A stretch of DNA of 64,000 bases, from assembly GCA_002441525.1 (NCBI GenBank), contig DJWH01000067.1, positions 42,718 to 106,717 on the forward strand, read 5' to 3'. A model generated the notes under the pieces. That model made no database searches. It was not told where the DNA came from and saw nothing but the letters and a program-made list of their open reading frames with translations. The stretch is from Acholeplasmataceae bacterium UBA6235 (lineage in GTDB: Bacteria > Bacillota_I > Bacilli_A > Acholeplasmatales > UBA5453). Made by a program: the position numbers and the translations under genes. The stretch's first letter is position 1. Every line of letters begins with the position of its first letter. This document shows, piece by piece, positions 62,882 through 64,000 of this stretch.

Positions 62882-63313
62882 ATGTCTCTAATTTTTAATC
62901 GTGTCACCTTACCCCATACACATTTAGTTCAAGTCATGGGGAAATCACCAGACGAGGTTCAATCCGAACTTCATAAATACTTAGATCAAAATGCTGTTAG
63001 CGATTTTGAAGTTTATACGTTTGACATGGTCATTAAGCAAGGCGGTGTACGCAATGTCCTTTATGTTGGTTACGCATCCATCCCCGCAGGGCTTAAATCG
63101 GTTGGACAATCCAAGGTCATTTCATTAAGCAATAATAAATTCATTGAATGTGAAATCCCTATCTCGAATTATGAAGATTTCTTAGATGGCAAATTCAATG
63201 ATGAAATGACTGAATACAAGAAAGACAATCAATTGAAAGATGATATGTCTAGTGTATTCGCTTTGTTTCAAAAGAATGACAATGTCGTTCGTGTTTTAAT
63301 CCCATATAAATAG
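62882..63313 (+). CDS. Protein of unknown function
   Basis: A 143-residue soluble protein, not recognised. It opens SLIFNRVTLPHTHLVQVMG and has alternating beta-strand-like text (VRNVLYVGYASIPAGL, VRVLIPYK) with an acidic loop (about 105-125), which could be a GyrI/AraC-effector-binding-like fold, but no diagnostic motif is visible. GAGG stands before the ATG, and the codon use is like its neighbours. It is convergent with the Fic-like gene and shares its terminator. Confidence 0.75.
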   Translation: MSLIFNRVTLPHTHLVQVMGKSPDEVQSELHKYLDQNAVSDFEVYTFDMVIKQGGVRNVLYVGYASIPAGLKSVGQSKVISLSNNKFIECEIPISNYEDFLDGKFNDEMTEYKKDNQLKDDMSSVFALFQKNDNVVRVLIPYK

Positions 63314-63321
63314 AGATCAAA

Positions 63322-63353
63322 AAAACGCATATCGGCCGATATGCGTTTTGTTT
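63322..63353. terminator. Bidirectional terminator between the unknown gene and the Fic-like gene
   Basis: A perfect 14-base inverted repeat (AAAACGCATATCGG at 63322-63335 and its complement to 63349), with an A run before it and TTTTG after. Confidence 0.88.
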
Positions 63354-64000
63354 TACTCTGCGTGGTTGAATAGATCCAACTGTTGGGGATTGAACTTTTC
63401 TAATTTGTCAGTGACCCTTAACCATTGTGCTGTACGACCACTGCCAAGAGGTCGAATGAGACCGCGTTCTTTCAAACTCATCAATGTTCGATTGATGGTA
63501 GCGTCTGAAGCATACGGATGTTTGGCACGGATGTCTTTTTTACTAAAGGTTGCTGGCCCGCTTAAAACAGTGCCTTCAATACTGTTGGTTTTATTCATTT
63601 TGCGTTCGAACTCATATTCATGTGCTTTAATTTCTACATTCTTGTGTAAGGTTTCTAATACATTGACAAGAATGCGTTGAATGGGTTCGGTTTGTGAGAA
63701 ACCTTCACTCCAGTTATAAGATGCTTGAATGAATCCACTATCAAACTGTGGTTGTAAAGGTAATAAAGCTTGAAAGAATGAATCGTAGCGGCATACTTTA
63801 AAGTATTTCGCTGCGAGCGTATAAATTGTCATTAATCCAATCAAATCGTTTCTATCCGAAAATAGCCCTAATTTAACAAAATCGATATAGAAGTTCGTCA
63901 TGATTTGAACCATCTCATATTTGTTGTTTCGTCGATGTTGATGAAACAACTCAATGATCTTTTTGAGTTTGTCTTCTGGTGTCAATTCTTCAAAAGATTT
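63353..64000 (-). CDS. Fic-like protein with degenerate active site, C-terminal part
   Basis: The frame is open to the window edge, so the N-terminus is missing; 215 residues are visible and the TTG at 63985 is probably internal. The text FVKLGLFSDRNDLIGLMTI lines up without gaps on the Fic core FxxIHPFxDGNGRxGRLxx: catalytic His is Gly, and the GNGR anion loop reads RNDL. After it, YNWSEGFSQTEPIQRIL fits the helices that follow the Fic core, and residues about 135-200 form a winged helix (DATINRTLMSLKERGLIRPLGSGRTAQWLRV). AMP transfer is therefore unlikely; a DNA-binding or regulatory role is possible. Confidence 0.55.
   Translation of the reverse strand, partial: KSFEELTPEDKLKKIIELFHQHRRNNKYEMVQIMTNFYIDFVKLGLFSDRNDLIGLMTIYTLAAKYFKVCRYDSFFQALLPLQPQFDSGFIQASYNWSEGFSQTEPIQRILVNVLETLHKNVEIKAHEYEFERKMNKTNSIEGTVLSGPATFSKKDIRAKHPYASDATINRTLMSLKERGLIRPLGSGRTAQWLRVTDKLEKFNPQQLDLFNHAE

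Noticed and set aside
1-64000. UGA recoded as tryptophan, as in Mycoplasma
   Set aside because: Many genes end in UGA within ATGA overlaps with the next start, frames are not extended through UGA, and Trp is UGG throughout.
1-64000. CRISPR arrays, insertion sequences, tRNA or rRNA genes
   Set aside because: No spaced direct repeats, transposase text, cloverleaf-like T-arm sequences or rRNA motifs were seen on either strand.

Overview
The window is a gene-dense stretch of a low-GC Firmicutes/Mycoplasmatota-type chromosome. I infer a free-living, wall-less relative of Acholeplasma or Izemoplasma. This rests on family resemblance and gene content (Rel, RNase HIII, MutS2, a T-box on hisS-aspS, a c-di-AMP receptor, type-B RNase P RNA), on the absence of any peptidoglycan gene, and on many surface lipoproteins. 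UGA is used as a stop (several ATGA start/stop overlaps) and Trp is UGG, so this is the standard code and not that of Mycoplasma or Spiroplasma. No tRNA, rRNA, insertion sequence, prophage or CRISPR array was seen.

Layout. (1) 1-9605: a one-directional glycan locus. It holds the tail of a sugar-binding protein, two MalF/MalG-type permease pairs, an NHL-propeller/TPR/Yip1 membrane protein, a DUF5696-like exported protein and a GH16 beta-glucanase lipoprotein. A second, cytosolic GH16 enzyme lies at 10309, beyond a cyclophilin gene. (2) 11038-21233: housekeeping genes: rarA, a NadC-like pseudoenzyme, apt, rel, dtd, an AI-2E-type membrane protein, then a T-box leader, a GNAT, hisS and aspS. (3) 21274-24485, minus strand: an ECF sigma factor, its likely membrane anti-sigma factor and a paralogous lipoprotein, both of the latter with RsgI-like ectodomains. 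(4) 24725-37773: msrA, dCMP deaminase, a SepM-like protease, lspA, rluD, rnhC, mutS2, trx, truB, ribF, darA, rpsO, pnp, smr, then rnpB. (5) 38239-39165: a lipoprotein with two putative flavinylation motifs, followed by lepA. (6) 41521-54037: a complete galactan system: AraC regulator, GH53 galactanase, GH2 beta-galactosidase, binding protein, two permeases, galK, galM, galT. (7) 54107-61157: hemW, xerC/D, deoB, two uncharacterised membrane proteins, pyk, asparaginase. (8) 62132-64000: a long AT-rich intergenic region with RNA and peptide candidates, an unknown protein and the tail of a Fic-like protein with a degenerate active site.

How the genes fit together. Regions 1 and 6 each describe surface cleavage of a polysaccharide by a lipid-anchored enzyme (beta-1,3-glucan by GH16; beta-1,4-galactan by GH53), capture by a binding protein and import through permeases. 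Intracellular hydrolysis follows (cytosolic GH16; GH2), and galactose enters glycolysis through the Leloir pathway (galM, galK, galT). No transporter ATPase and no galE lies in the window, so a shared MsmK/MsmX-type ATPase and an epimerase must be encoded elsewhere. The least described parts are the propeller-Yip1/DUF5696 module inside the glucan locus, the sigma/anti-sigma pair with a duplicated ectodomain, and the putatively double-flavinylated lipoprotein.
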